Notes under the pieces: generated by a model
Told to the model about the DNA's origin: nothing
What the model saw: only the letters and a program-made list of their open reading frames with translations
The model's database searches: none
From: AP-15 sp963724435
Lineage (GTDB): Bacteria > Pseudomonadota > Alphaproteobacteria > ATCC43930 > CGMCC-115725
Assembly (NCBI GenBank): GCA_963724435.1
Contig: CAVRUN010000016.1
Span: forward strand, 35,037 to 99,036
Length of the DNA stretch: 64,000 bases
Direction: 5' to 3'
Translations under genes and position numbers: made by a program
In this document: piece by piece, positions 54,264 through 63,835 of the stretch
Numbering within the stretch: position 1 is the stretch's first letter
Layout of the letters: each line of letters opens with the position of its first letter

Positions 54264-55826
54264 ATGAATTCGCTTGCATCGCAGGCTATGCCATTCCTGC
54301 GAACGTTGTGGCGGCAGAAATGGATCGCCGTCGGGATAGCATGGCTGGTTTGTACTGTCGGATGGATCGGCGTTGCCTTTATGCCGACCAAATACGAGTC
54401 ATCTACCCGTATATATCTAAATGCGGACCCGCTTTTGACACCGCTGCTGCGCGGTTTGGCGATTGACACCGATCCGTCCCGGCACCTCGACTTTTTGCAG
54501 CGTACGCTGCTTAGCCGCCCAAATCTGGAGCAACTCGTCCGCCTGACCGACCTCGATATTCACATCAACAGCCCGGCGGAACGGGAGACATTATTCCGCC
54601 GTCTTGCGGCCGAAGTTTCCATCACGCCGATCACCTCGAACTTGATGACGATTTCGTATCGCAATAAGGACCCGCAGACGGCAAAGAACGTAGTTCAGGG
54701 ACTGTTGACGATTTTCGCTGAAAAGACGGCAGGCAGCAGCCGCTCCGAGATGGACAGTGCCCAGCGGTTCCTCGACGACGAGATCGCATCCTATCGTGAC
54801 CAATTGCGTGCCAAAGACCAGCAGCGCGCAGTCTTGGCGCGGCAATACCCTGATCTTGTGTCGACCGAGGGAACGGTCGGAGGAGAAGCACGAAGTCGGC
54901 TCGATCAGGAACGTTCCGCGATCGTCAAGATCAAGAACGAGCTTGAGGACGCGGTCACAAATCGAAACTCATTGCTTAAGGAGCTATCCTCGGTACCGCC
55001 AATGTTATCCGTCGATCGCGCGCCACAAGTCGTGGTCAACGGCGGCCGCTCGCTAAGCCCCGATGAGCAGCGCCTCGCGCAGATGCAAAACAACCTCGAC
55101 ACAATGCGGTTGAAATATACTGACCAGCACCCGGATGTGATTGCCACGCGCCAGGAGATAAAGCAGTTAGAGGCGCAGATGAAACACTCCACCTCTGAAA
55201 GTTCTGGTGGTGTCAGTAAGACACAAATCCCAAATGCCGTTTACGACCAGCTCAAAATCAAGCTCGTAGATGCAGAAACTCAAGTCGCCGCCATACAGCG
55301 CCGGTTGAAACAGGCACAAGCTGAAGAAGAGCGTATCGAGAAGATCGCGCGCTCGGCTCCCGCCGTGCTAAGCGAAGTACAAGATCTCGACCGGGATTAT
55401 GGAATTTTGCAGCGAAATTACGAAGAGTTCGTCTCGCGTCGCCAATCGACTCAAATTGCAGAAGCCGCAGACACGAAGACCGAGAAGATTCAGTTCCGGG
55501 TTATCGATGCGCCGCAAGTGCCGCTGATACCGGTCGAACCCAATCGGCCGCTGCTGGTTTCGATGGTTCTTCTGGTCGGTCTTGGCACTGGTCTAGCGAC
55601 ACCCTTGATGATAGGGCAACTTGATCGCTCCTTCGCGACGGTTGCGCAGCTTCGAGACCTCGGAATCCCAATTTTGGGTAGCGTCACTCGGATTTCGATT
55701 GGCGCCGCGCGACGACGGGCCACCGTCCAGTTAGCGGGAGTATGCGCCAGCGCGGTTGTTTTGATAGCCGTTTATGGAACCTTGCTGCTGTTGAGCTTGA
55801 AACTGCATTCGGTGGGCGTTTCTTGA
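54264..55826 (+). CDS. Polysaccharide chain-length determinant (Wzc-like N-part, XrtA type)
   Basis: 520 residues. TM1 (WIAVGIAWLVCTVGWIG) is followed by the Wzz domain (YESSTRIYLNADPLL), then a long coiled coil (about residues 160-390) and the GNVR-like region DYGILQRNYEEF. A second TM pair (LLVSMVLLVGLGTGLA and a C-terminal helix) ends it. It has no kinase domain; this is supplied by the next gene, whose ATG overlaps the stop as TGATG. It controls polymer length at the inner membrane. Confidence 0.92.
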   Translation: MNSLASQAMPFLRTLWRQKWIAVGIAWLVCTVGWIGVAFMPTKYESSTRIYLNADPLLTPLLRGLAIDTDPSRHLDFLQRTLLSRPNLEQLVRLTDLDIHINSPAERETLFRRLAAEVSITPITSNLMTISYRNKDPQTAKNVVQGLLTIFAEKTAGSSRSEMDSAQRFLDDEIASYRDQLRAKDQQRAVLARQYPDLVSTEGTVGGEARSRLDQERSAIVKIKNELEDAVTNRNSLLKELSSVPPMLSVDRAPQVVVNGGRSLSPDEQRLAQMQNNLDTMRLKYTDQHPDVIATRQEIKQLEAQMKHSTSESSGGVSKTQIPNAVYDQLKIKLVDAETQVAAIQRRLKQAQAEEERIEKIARSAPAVLSEVQDLDRDYGILQRNYEEFVSRRQSTQIAEAADTKTEKIQFRVIDAPQVPLIPVEPNRPLLVSMVLLVGLGTGLATPLMIGQLDRSFATVAQLRDLGIPILGSVTRISIGAARRRATVQLAGVCASAVVLIAVYGTLLLLSLKLHSVGVS

Positions 55827-56746
55827 TGGTGGAATCGATAGGATTGATCGAACGCGCAGCGGCGCTATTACGCCAGCGCGAGTCGGCACAGCTCGCTCCG
55901 GCGCCGCCCCTAGATGAGGTCGGGGCAGCGGCATCGGAGACGGCCGATCATATAGGCGGTTCCCGACTGGTCCTCGATCGCGGTCAGCTCGCTGCCTTTG
56001 GGGTCGCGATCCCCTCGGCCGAACGATCGCGGACGGCGGAGGAATTCCGCCTAGTCAAACGCAACCTGATCGCGACATGGGCGTCTGATCTCCGCGGTGG
56101 CGACGACCGGCTGGGTCGGGTCATCATGGTTACAAGTGCGCGCCCCGGTGAAGGGAAGACGTTTGTTGCGCTTAACTTAGCCTTGGCATTCTCCTCCGAA
56201 AGAGAGGTCAAGGCACTGCTTGTTGATGCCGACACTCATGTCGATACCCGTCACTCGGCGCTTAAGACAATCCTCGGCGATCGTCAAACCAAGGGGATAG
56301 TCGATGTCCTCGCGGGCGCGGCAACCCTGGACGAAGCATTAATTCATACTAATATTGAAAATCTTTTTGTTCTGGCGGCCGGACATGGCGGCCCTCATGT
56401 TCCGGAGTTGTTTTCTAGCCCGCGCATGAATTCACTGCTAAATGAAATGACACGGCGCTTTCCGGATCGCTTCATTATCCTTGATACCCCTCCCTGTATG
56501 GTGAGCAGCGACGCAGCGACGATGGCCGCGCTGGTCGGACAGGTTGTCTTTGTCATTGAAGCGCATCGCACCCAACAAGACGAGATCGAAGCCAGTCTTA
56601 GCATGCTTAGTGCTTGTCCACGGATCAGTCTGCTATTGAACAAGAGCGAGCAGGTAAACGCTCATTTTGGCTCCTACGGGTACGATTATGGTTATCCCAG
56701 CGTCAAAGGCGATGAGCTGCGCAGGGACAAGCCAGCGCCGGCTTAG
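55826..56746 (+). CDS. Tyrosine autokinase (BY-kinase, XrtA-associated)
   Basis: 306 residues from an ATG that overlaps the previous stop. Walker A is SARPGEGKTFVALN, Walker A' is ALLVDADTHVD and Walker B is FIILDTPPC. The C-terminal tyrosine cluster GSYGYDYGYPS is the expected autophosphorylation site. It pairs with the chain-length protein to regulate export. Its last 35 nt are shared with the start of the next gene. Confidence 0.92.
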   Translation: MVESIGLIERAAALLRQRESAQLAPAPPLDEVGAAASETADHIGGSRLVLDRGQLAAFGVAIPSAERSRTAEEFRLVKRNLIATWASDLRGGDDRLGRVIMVTSARPGEGKTFVALNLALAFSSEREVKALLVDADTHVDTRHSALKTILGDRQTKGIVDVLAGAATLDEALIHTNIENLFVLAAGHGGPHVPELFSSPRMNSLLNEMTRRFPDRFIILDTPPCMVSSDAATMAALVGQVVFVIEAHRTQQDEIEASLSMLSACPRISLLLNKSEQVNAHFGSYGYDYGYPSVKGDELRRDKPAPA

Positions 56747-58610
56747 GACCACTCCTAGGGGCCAACGCAATCATGGGCAGCACCTCGGGCTGACTCTGCT
56801 GCTTTTTGCCGTGGCTCTCACGGAGCGTGCGGCACCGTCGGCGGCTCAGCAGTTTGGGACTGGTTTGGGGGCGCCAGGCGAGGGCGCTGCGTCTACAGGC
56901 GCTGCCCCAACCGGCACGCCGAGCGGGGGCGCTGCGCCAACCGGCGCGCTAGGCGGGGGCGCTGCGCCAACCGGCGCGCTAGGCGGCGCTCCGACCGCCC
57001 TGCCGCCGCCGCCTTCCGGTGCATTTGGTCTGCCAAATCCGTTAGCTCCGCCTGGCACCTTACCCGTCGGCGGTGCGCAAGCCCCGACCCCGTTGCCGTC
57101 TTCCGGGTTAGCCCTCCCGGCGCCCGGTGCCGGGATCACTACACTCCAGGACTATGATCCCAATGCTCCCGCCGTAATCATCCAGCCCACCGTAACACTT
57201 GGCGAAACGTTATATTCCAACGTTAATTACACCGCGACCGACCACCAAGCGGCGTCGCAAACCAGCCTTATTCCGGGGGTTTCGATCTCAGCCGACACGC
57301 CGCGGTTCAGAGGCGTCTTGAGTGGCAATGTACAGGGCAGTCTTTATGTGCCCTCCAATAACCTCGACCAGATCAGCGCCAATTTATATGGGACTGGTAC
57401 TGGCATCATTCTTCCCGATCGGCTTTTTGTCGACGCCGCTAGTTACGTTACTCAGGCGTCAACCTTGCCTGGGCTTGGTTTTGTCAACCCATCGACGCTG
57501 CCCCGCACACAGCAATCGCTCGTATTCACGAACACGGTAGCGCCTTACGCGGTTGCAGCTTACGATGGACTAGTCAATGGTTTGTTGAGTTACCGCTTTT
57601 CTTCGACGAATTACGGTAACAATACTGGAATAACATCGGGAGTAGGTGCGCAGAATTCAAATCTGGTCGGTAGCACCTCGAACGAAGGCACGTTGATTTT
57701 GGCGACCGGTTATAACTTTCAGCGCATCTCCTCCGAGGTCGTCGTAGACGAGTTAAGCTACAACTCCAACTCGCTGTCGCAAAACACGCAATTCAGCGCC
57801 TTCGATAACCTTCAATATTTCATCAAACCGAACATCTCCCTGCTTGGCCGGGCGGGATATCAGAACATCCAATACCCCTCCACGACGGGGGCGTCCTTCA
57901 GCGGCGCCACATGGCTCGCGGGCGGTCAGCTTGGGACAGCCAACGGATATGGGTACATAGCCCTCACATATGGTCGCGTGCAGGGAGTCGCCGGCCTGAA
58001 CGGATCGGCGAACTACCAGATCACGCCGACGCTGACTTTTCAGGCTTACATCACCCAGGGGATCAGTTCGACGGGCCAATCGTTCCAATCAGGTCTGGCA
58101 GGATCGACCTTGGGCGTGAATGGAGCGATCGTAAACCAGGGTACCGGACTGGCAACGCAATTTTTCAATCCCGGCGTTGGGTTGAACAATTTCCCTTACC
58201 GGCAACATCTGTACAATTTTGGGCTGACCAAGCAGCTGGGTCGTAACTCATTATCGTTGTTCACCTATTACACTACCGCACAACAACTGACCACCCCGGC
58301 CCCACCACAGACTAACAGCGTCGGTTCGTACTTTTCATGGAACCGCGACATCCGACCCGACACCAACGGCTACGCTTCGCTCGGCTACTCGCGGACGACT
58401 AACGCCGTGACAATCAACTCATCAACACCAGTCGACAATACAAGCGTCGTTAGCGCGAATATTGGGCTAAATCATACATTTGCGCGATCGCTGACCGGAT
58501 CGATTATCTACACCTTTTCATATCAGCCAAACGGGGGTACGCTTATCAACGGACGTCCCGGAGATATTGTGGCCAATACGCTGCAGTTTTATTTGACTAA
58601 GGCGTTTTGA
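56712..58610 (+). CDS. Outer-membrane beta-barrel protein of XrtA/PEP-CTERM system
   Basis: About 632 residues. After a signal sequence (LGLTLLLFAVALT) comes a Gly/Ala/Pro/Thr repeat region (GAAPTGALGG units), then a barrel-type domain of about 450 residues rich in Tyr/Asn/Thr strands. It ends LQFYLTKAF. Gene order matches the TIGR03016 outer-membrane protein of exosortase loci. The start at 56712 overlaps the kinase gene; the ATG is the only candidate that keeps the signal sequence. Confidence 0.82.
   Translation: MSCAGTSQRRLRTTPRGQRNHGQHLGLTLLLFAVALTERAAPSAAQQFGTGLGAPGEGAASTGAAPTGTPSGGAAPTGALGGGAAPTGALGGAPTALPPPPSGAFGLPNPLAPPGTLPVGGAQAPTPLPSSGLALPAPGAGITTLQDYDPNAPAVIIQPTVTLGETLYSNVNYTATDHQAASQTSLIPGVSISADTPRFRGVLSGNVQGSLYVPSNNLDQISANLYGTGTGIILPDRLFVDAASYVTQASTLPGLGFVNPSTLPRTQQSLVFTNTVAPYAVAAYDGLVNGLLSYRFSSTNYGNNTGITSGVGAQNSNLVGSTSNEGTLILATGYNFQRISSEVVVDELSYNSNSLSQNTQFSAFDNLQYFIKPNISLLGRAGYQNIQYPSTTGASFSGATWLAGGQLGTANGYGYIALTYGRVQGVAGLNGSANYQITPTLTFQAYITQGISSTGQSFQSGLAGSTLGVNGAIVNQGTGLATQFFNPGVGLNNFPYRQHLYNFGLTKQLGRNSLSLFTYYTTAQQLTTPAPPQTNSVGSYFSWNRDIRPDTNGYASLGYSRTTNAVTINSSTPVDNTSVVSANIGLNHTFARSLTGSIIYTFSYQPNGGTLINGRPGDIVANTLQFYLTKAF
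56921..56980 (+). repeat. Tandem 30-bp repeat in outer-membrane protein
   Basis: Two near-identical 30-bp units (56921-56950 and 56951-56980), each encoding about GGAAPTGALG, plus degenerate units before and after. This is a low-complexity linker and a possible site of length variation between strains. Confidence 0.85.
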
Positions 58611-58614
58611 GCCG

Positions 58615-59604
58615 ATGTACGCCGAATTTTACGGGCTTGCGACGCGGCCGTTTCAGCTCACTCCCGACGCACGATTTTTTTTCGAGAGCAGCGTGCATCG
58701 GCAGGCCATGGCTTATTTGGTCTACGGGCTGCACCACGCCGAAGGGTTCATCATCATTACCGGCGAGGTTGGAGCCGGCAAGACAATCCTGGTTGATAAC
58801 CTTTTAACGACAGTTGACCCCACAAGCTTTGTCGCGGCGAAGATCGTAACCAGCCAGCTTGGCGGCGATGACTTATTGCATTTGGTCGCCGGGGGTTTCG
58901 GCATTGCCAAAGAGGGGCTGAGCAAAGGCGCCCTGTTGCAGCGCATTAGCGATTTCGTTCTCGCGCAACATCGGGTTGGCAAACGGGCGCTGCTGATTGT
59001 CGACGAAGCACAGAATTTGTCTTTTGAAGCGCTCGAAGAGCTTCGCATGCTGTCCAATATCGTCGTCGATAAAACCATGGCGTTGCAGAGTTTTCTGCTC
59101 GGGCAACCGCAATTTCGTAGCGTCCTCGGTAGTGCAGGATTAGAGCAACTCCGCCAGCGAGTGACAGCCGCTTATCATCTCGGCCCGCTCAGCGAGAACG
59201 AAACCCGCGCTTATATCGAGCATCGCTTGGGTCGGGCCGATTGGAAGGGTGACCCCCACTTTACCGAGGCCGCATTTCCGGTCATTTATCAGCACACCGA
59301 AGGCGTTCCGAGACGGATCAATACGCTGTGCTCACGATTGTTGTTGTACGGTTTTCTCGAGCAGCTCCACACCCTGACGGCGAGCGCGGTGGATAAGGTT
59401 GCGAACGATCTGCGTGAGGAAATCGCGGTGGTGACAACCCCGATGTCGGTTTCCCAGGATCCCGTAACCAACGTTGCCGGAGACGGTCTGTCGGTACTCG
59501 TCGAGCGGTTAGCCCATCTCGAAAAGAGTGTCGGCAAGCATGAGCGCCTGATAAAGCGCGCGATCGAGATTGCCGCCCATTATTTTCAGGGTGAGCGGCT
59601 GTGA
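58615..59604 (+). CDS. XrtA-associated AAA ATPase
   Basis: 329 residues. N-terminal YGLATRPFQLTPD, Walker A TGEVGAGKTILVD, Walker B LLIVDEAQNL and EGVPRRINTLC (sensor region) match the ExeA/TIGR03015 ATPase group. It sits 5 nt after the previous stop. Cytoplasmic. In these loci it is thought to power or regulate export; this is from family context. Confidence 0.92.
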   Translation: MYAEFYGLATRPFQLTPDARFFFESSVHRQAMAYLVYGLHHAEGFIIITGEVGAGKTILVDNLLTTVDPTSFVAAKIVTSQLGGDDLLHLVAGGFGIAKEGLSKGALLQRISDFVLAQHRVGKRALLIVDEAQNLSFEALEELRMLSNIVVDKTMALQSFLLGQPQFRSVLGSAGLEQLRQRVTAAYHLGPLSENETRAYIEHRLGRADWKGDPHFTEAAFPVIYQHTEGVPRRINTLCSRLLLYGFLEQLHTLTASAVDKVANDLREEIAVVTTPMSVSQDPVTNVAGDGLSVLVERLAHLEKSVGKHERLIKRAIEIAAHYFQGERL

Positions 59605-60515
59605 GCCTGGCACAAGAACAGGCACGCCAGCCTGCCCCCATCGGCGCGATGACCATCGATGTCGAGGATTACTATCAAGTAGAGGCCTTCGCTTCGACGA
59701 TCGACCGTAGGGATTGGGACCGGTTGCCGCCGCGCGTCGAGCGCAACACGAACCGATTGCTCGACATTCTAGCCGCCGCGGGAGTACAGGCGACCTTTTT
59801 TACTCTAGGTTGTATCGCACGGCGTCATCCCCTGATTGTGCAACGTATCATTGCCGAAGGGCATGAACTCGCCAGTCACGGCACCGACCATCTTCGCGTC
59901 GATCACTGCTCGGCTTCGGCATTTCGCAGCGATGCCCGCGATAGCAAGAGGATTCTCGAGGACATCGGCGGGGTCGCTGTTCATGGCTACCGGGCGCCCA
60001 CCTTTTCGATCGGGCGAGCAACGGCCTGGGCACATCCGATCCTCGCAGAGGAAGGCTACCGCTATAGCTCCAGCGTGTATCCTATCAGCCACGATCTTTA
60101 TGGCAGTCCCGGCGCGCCGCGGTCTGCCTTCTCACCCGTCGCCGGTCTGATCGAAATTCCGTTGACCGTGGCCCATGTCTGGGGCCGGGATGTCCCGGCG
60201 TCAGGTGGCGGTTTTTTTCGCCTGTTCCCCTACGCATTTACCCGATGGCTGCAAGCGAAGACGAGAGCGCAGGGCTATCCGGCGATCTTCTACCTGCACC
60301 CGTGGGAGATCGACCCCGGACAGCCCCGGCAGCGGCAGGCTCCCTTCCGCTCGCGCGTGCGCCACTATCTGAACCTGAGCCGCACCGAGCCACGCTTTCA
60401 GCGCTTGTTACGGAATTTTGCTTGGACGCGAATGGACCGGCTGTTTTTGGCCCAAGATTCAGGTCCCTACCCGTTGGTCGCCGCATGGACGGAAGCTCAC
60501 TCCCCGTCACGATAA
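59601..60515 (+). CDS. Polysaccharide deacetylase (XrtA-associated)
   Basis: 304 residues from a GTG that overlaps the ATPase stop. NodB-type motifs: MTIDVEDYYQVEAF (Asp/Glu metal base), ASHGTDH (His ligands), GYRAPTFSIG and YLHPWEID. There is no signal peptide, so it acts on lipid-linked or cytoplasmic intermediates. It matches the DUF3473/TIGR03006 group of exosortase loci. Confidence 0.93.
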   Translation: MSLAQEQARQPAPIGAMTIDVEDYYQVEAFASTIDRRDWDRLPPRVERNTNRLLDILAAAGVQATFFTLGCIARRHPLIVQRIIAEGHELASHGTDHLRVDHCSASAFRSDARDSKRILEDIGGVAVHGYRAPTFSIGRATAWAHPILAEEGYRYSSSVYPISHDLYGSPGAPRSAFSPVAGLIEIPLTVAHVWGRDVPASGGGFFRLFPYAFTRWLQAKTRAQGYPAIFYLHPWEIDPGQPRQRQAPFRSRVRHYLNLSRTEPRFQRLLRNFAWTRMDRLFLAQDSGPYPLVAAWTEAHSPSR

Positions 60516-61531
60516 GGCCATTCACGACCGCGGACGCACGGCCTTGGGATAGTTTCGTCAATGCCTGTGCGAGCGCGACGTTCTTTCATCTGTCGCCTTG
60601 GAAACGGGTAATCGAGCGCGCGTTTGGACACAAAACGCATTACCTGATTGCCGAACGCGCCGGAGTGATTACCGGCGTTCTGCCGTTGACGCATATTCGA
60701 TCGGCGATATTCGGCTCTGCGCTGATCTCGAACGCGTTCGCCGTCCAAGGTGGGCCGGCCGCCGCCGATGATGAAAGTCGCGAGGCGCTCGACAGCGCCG
60801 CGGCACGGCTTATGGACGAGCGCCGCGTCGCGACGCTTGAGATGCGCGGCTTCGCTGCAGAGCGCAGCAAATGGCAGACTAAATCGGATCTCTACGCGAC
60901 TTTTCGTCGGCCGCTTCAGCCTTCGGTCGAGGCCAATCTAAAGGCGGTTCCGCGGAAGCAACGAGCCATGATCCGAAAGGGAATCCAAAACGGACTGCGC
61001 TCTGAAGTCGACAATGATGTCGATCGTCTATACCGCATCTACGCAGAGAGCGTCCGCAATCTCGGAACTCCCGTTTTTGGCAAATCTTACTTTCGAATTC
61101 TCACTGAAGAATTTGCCGGGTGCTGTGACATCGTCTCGGTGATGACCGACGATCAGCCGGTTGCCTCGGTATTGAATTTTTATTTTCGCGATGAAGTACT
61201 GCCCTATTACGGTGGCGGCAAAGTCGCGGCCCGGGCGCTGGCGGCAAATGATTTCATGTATTGGGAAGTCATGCGGCGGGCGTGCGAACGCGGCTGTCGG
61301 TTGTTCGACTTTGGCCGGAGCAAGATCGGCACCGGCGCCTACGCCTTTAAACGTAATTGGGGATTTGAGCCGACGCCGCTGATTTATCAGTTTCGCGTAG
61401 CTGCAGGCGCCACCGCGCCTGATTTGAACCCGCTCAACCCGAAATTCCGCCTCATGGTTGCCGCCTGGAAAAGACTGCCGCTGTCGATCGCCACCCGGCT
61501 CGGCCCGTTGATCGTCAAAGGTATAGGCTGA
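60485..61531 (+). CDS. FemAB-like protein (XrtA-associated)
   Basis: 348 residues from the ATG at 60485, overlapping the deacetylase end by 31 nt. GNAT-type double fold: FFHLSPWKRVIERAFGH, then AMIRKGIQNGLRSE, LPYYGGGKV and RLFDFGRSKIGTGAY. FemAB-family enzymes transfer amino acids or acyl groups. Its exact role in the polysaccharide is unknown. It is the last intact gene of the locus before the IS elements. Confidence 0.92.
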   Translation: MDGSSLPVTIRPFTTADARPWDSFVNACASATFFHLSPWKRVIERAFGHKTHYLIAERAGVITGVLPLTHIRSAIFGSALISNAFAVQGGPAAADDESREALDSAAARLMDERRVATLEMRGFAAERSKWQTKSDLYATFRRPLQPSVEANLKAVPRKQRAMIRKGIQNGLRSEVDNDVDRLYRIYAESVRNLGTPVFGKSYFRILTEEFAGCCDIVSVMTDDQPVASVLNFYFRDEVLPYYGGGKVAARALAANDFMYWEVMRRACERGCRLFDFGRSKIGTGAYAFKRNWGFEPTPLIYQFRVAAGATAPDLNPLNPKFRLMVAAWKRLPLSIATRLGPLIVKGIG

Positions 61532-61647
61532 ACGACGTAGATTTCGTTCGGTCCATCATCAAAGTCGCGGTTCAATCCAACGGCTGTGAAGGCTCAGGGC
61601 GGGCGGCGCGCTTCAAACACGTCGGGACCGGCGTGGAATACAGTTAG

Positions 61648-63244
61648 CCCGGATCATTCATGAGGGGCTGGCGGCTCCACAGTGATGGCGGGGATCGGGC
61701 GCGGCTTTTTGTGGCGTCGGGGGCGCGCTGGTCGGGGTTTGCGGTTGGGCCAAAGGGTTTGAACTGGGGCAACCGCCCCGTCGCTCACGGCGGCAGCTTG
61801 GCGATGCGGCCGGCGAGATCGGCAAAGCCGGCCTGATAGGGAAAGGCGCTCGGCAAGGCGATCTTGATGCGGGTGACCATCTCGGTGACGCGCCCGGCGA
61901 CCTTGATCAGGCAGAGGCGGATCGTATCGAATTGGGCATCGCGCCAGAAGGATGTCTTTGGAGCCAGACCGCGCAGGCTCAGCATCAGCCAGTAGGCGGC
62001 GGTATGAAGCAGCAGCCGGAACTGGTTGGCGGTCGCCTTGGTGCAGGAGGTAGGGTCGGAAGCCAGATGCAGTTTGTGCGCCTTGATCAGGTTTTCGGCC
62101 TGCCCGCGCGCGCAATAGACCTTCTCGTAGAGCGTCTTGGGCAGACCCCGCAGGTTGGTGACGATGAAGCGGCTGTCGGCCCCTTGAGGACCGGCCTCGA
62201 CGCGGGCGATGACGCGGCGCTCGACATTCCAGCTTTTGGCGGCATAGCGGAAATCGCCATAGCGGCGGACCTTTTCCCCTTCGTCTGCGAGACGACCCAA
62301 GGCGGCGTCCTCGGTGAGCGGGCTGACCTGCCGCAGCAGCACCGGGTTACCAGAGAGGCCGAAGATGTAGCCGACCTGCTGACGCTCGCACCACGCCATG
62401 GCCTTGGGCCGGCCGTAATGGCTGTCGCCGCGCACGACGATCTCGACCGCCGGCCAGCGGGCGCGGATGCGGCCAATGACATGGCGCAGCACCAGCGCCA
62501 CCTCGGTCCCGTCAGGCGTCTTGCCGGGGCGCAGGATGACAGCGACGGGTTTGCCGGTCGTCGCCTCGTAAATGTGGATCGGCAGAAAGCAGCGGCTGTC
62601 GTAGTGCGCATTGAAGAGCGCGAGCTGCTGGCCGCCGTGAACCCGGTCCTCGGTGTCGTCGATATCGAGCAGGATGCGCCGGGGTACCTGCTCGAAGCTG
62701 TCGCAGAACAACTCGATCATCGCCGCCATCATGCGCTTGAGCGCGGTCGCGCTCGGCAGGTTCTCGAGCCGGCTGATCGTCGGTTGCGAGCACAGATCTT
62801 CACCGCTTTCCGGCAATCGTCCGACGGCCATCTTGAAGGCGGGGTCGGCTTTCAGCGCGTCGCAGTCGTTGCCGTCGGGATAGCCCGCCGCAATCAGCAA
62901 GGCACGATAGCGGATCATCTCGGCCAGTTCGTGCCGCACCCGGTCCGGGTCGCGCGGATCTTCGAGGCACGCCGCTAAGCGTTCGGCAATCTTGAGCCGT
63001 TGTTCGATCGCCGCCACCAGCAATATCCCACCATCCGAGGTCAGCCGGCCGCCGTCAAACCCGACATGCACCGGCTTACCCGCCACCGCTGGCAAACCTG
63101 GCAAAATCCCCGTACCTTCCTCCATGGCGGGTGCGAACTCCGTTGCTTCGGTTTGATCCGGCCTTAGCAACCAAATCATACACGAAACCAACGGTTTATG
63201 CCGCTCCCGCCGTCCCTTCTGGCCAGTCCAATGAATTTTTCAGG
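61648..63244 (-). mobile_element. IS1380-family insertion sequence
   Basis: 1597 bp. Imperfect terminal inverted repeats begin CCCGGATCATTCATG at the left and, read inward from the right, CCTGAAAAATTCATT. The 4-bp target duplication TTAG is seen at 61644-61647 and 63245-63248, which is the length expected for IS1380. The transposase fills most of it. It inserted 112 nt after the FemAB gene. Confidence 0.85.
61785..63125 (-). CDS. IS1380-family transposase
   Basis: About 446 residues from the ATG at 63125 (an upstream ATG at 63191 is also open). Family pattern: VHVGFDGGRLTSDGGILL, LDIDDTEDRVHGGQQLALFN, the DSHYGRPKAM segment and CARGQAENLIKAHK. The catalytic acidic residues of the DDE fold are in those blocks. 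It looks intact, so the element may still be mobile. Confidence 0.93.
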   Translation of the reverse strand: MEEGTGILPGLPAVAGKPVHVGFDGGRLTSDGGILLVAAIEQRLKIAERLAACLEDPRDPDRVRHELAEMIRYRALLIAAGYPDGNDCDALKADPAFKMAVGRLPESGEDLCSQPTISRLENLPSATALKRMMAAMIELFCDSFEQVPRRILLDIDDTEDRVHGGQQLALFNAHYDSRCFLPIHIYEATTGKPVAVILRPGKTPDGTEVALVLRHVIGRIRARWPAVEIVVRGDSHYGRPKAMAWCERQQVGYIFGLSGNPVLLRQVSPLTEDAALGRLADEGEKVRRYGDFRYAAKSWNVERRVIARVEAGPQGADSRFIVTNLRGLPKTLYEKVYCARGQAENLIKAHKLHLASDPTSCTKATANQFRLLLHTAAYWLMLSLRGLAPKTSFWRDAQFDTIRLCLIKVAGRVTEMVTRIKIALPSAFPYQAGFADLAGRIAKLPP

Positions 63245-63439
63245 TTAGCTGTTCAAAATCTAAACGCGAGTATGAGGATTATCTTGAAATTATAACGCAA
63301 ATGGGCTGGAGATGATAAATCTGTATCATTAATAAAAATCAGATGTTGGGAATTCTGTAAGCGAAGCCTGACCCCCACCTTGCGCCGGATGATGGTGATG
63401 GGGTGAACCTGCCTGTTCTGATCGAGGCAGGGGGATGGT

Positions 63440-63835
63440 GTGCCAAGTAATTTGCCAATTGATGGGCACAGTTTCCGTCGCGTGGAGGTGTTGACGGGCA
63501 CACCGCGCCGGCGCCGCTGGACCGATGAGGAAAAGGTGGCGATCGTCGCGGAGAGCCAAGCGCCGGGCGCGCAAGCGAGCGAGATCGCGTTGCGCTACGG
63601 GCTGCATCGCAACCAACTTTATGGCTGGCGGCGGGAGTTCGGATCGGCGGCGGATGCCAATGCGATGGCCGAGGCCGGCACGCGAGGACTCGACTTCGTC
63701 CCGGTGGTGGCGGATGGCGGTTCTGGTGCGGCGGCGATCGAGATCGAGATCGGCAGCGCGGTCGTGCGTGTCAGGGCGGGTGCCGAGCTGGCCTTGCTCG
63801 GCAAAGTGCTGCGCCTGTTGAAGGCAATGAAGTGA
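63440..63835 (+). CDS. IS66 accessory protein TnpA
   Basis: 131 residues from a GTG with GGGGGA upstream. Helix-turn-helix: RRWTDEEKVAIVAES, then ASEIALRYGLHRNQLYGW. Its stop overlaps the tnpB start (GTGA). It is one of two small proteins required with the IS66 transposase. Confidence 0.9.
   Translation: MPSNLPIDGHSFRRVEVLTGTPRRRRWTDEEKVAIVAESQAPGAQASEIALRYGLHRNQLYGWRREFGSAADANAMAEAGTRGLDFVPVVADGGSGAAAIEIEIGSAVVRVRAGAELALLGKVLRLLKAMK

Noticed and set aside
61532..61643. Open frame after FemAB that runs into the IS1380 target site
   Set aside because: Considered as the interrupted start of the next exopolysaccharide gene, but no start codon or recognised glycosyltransferase motif is visible.
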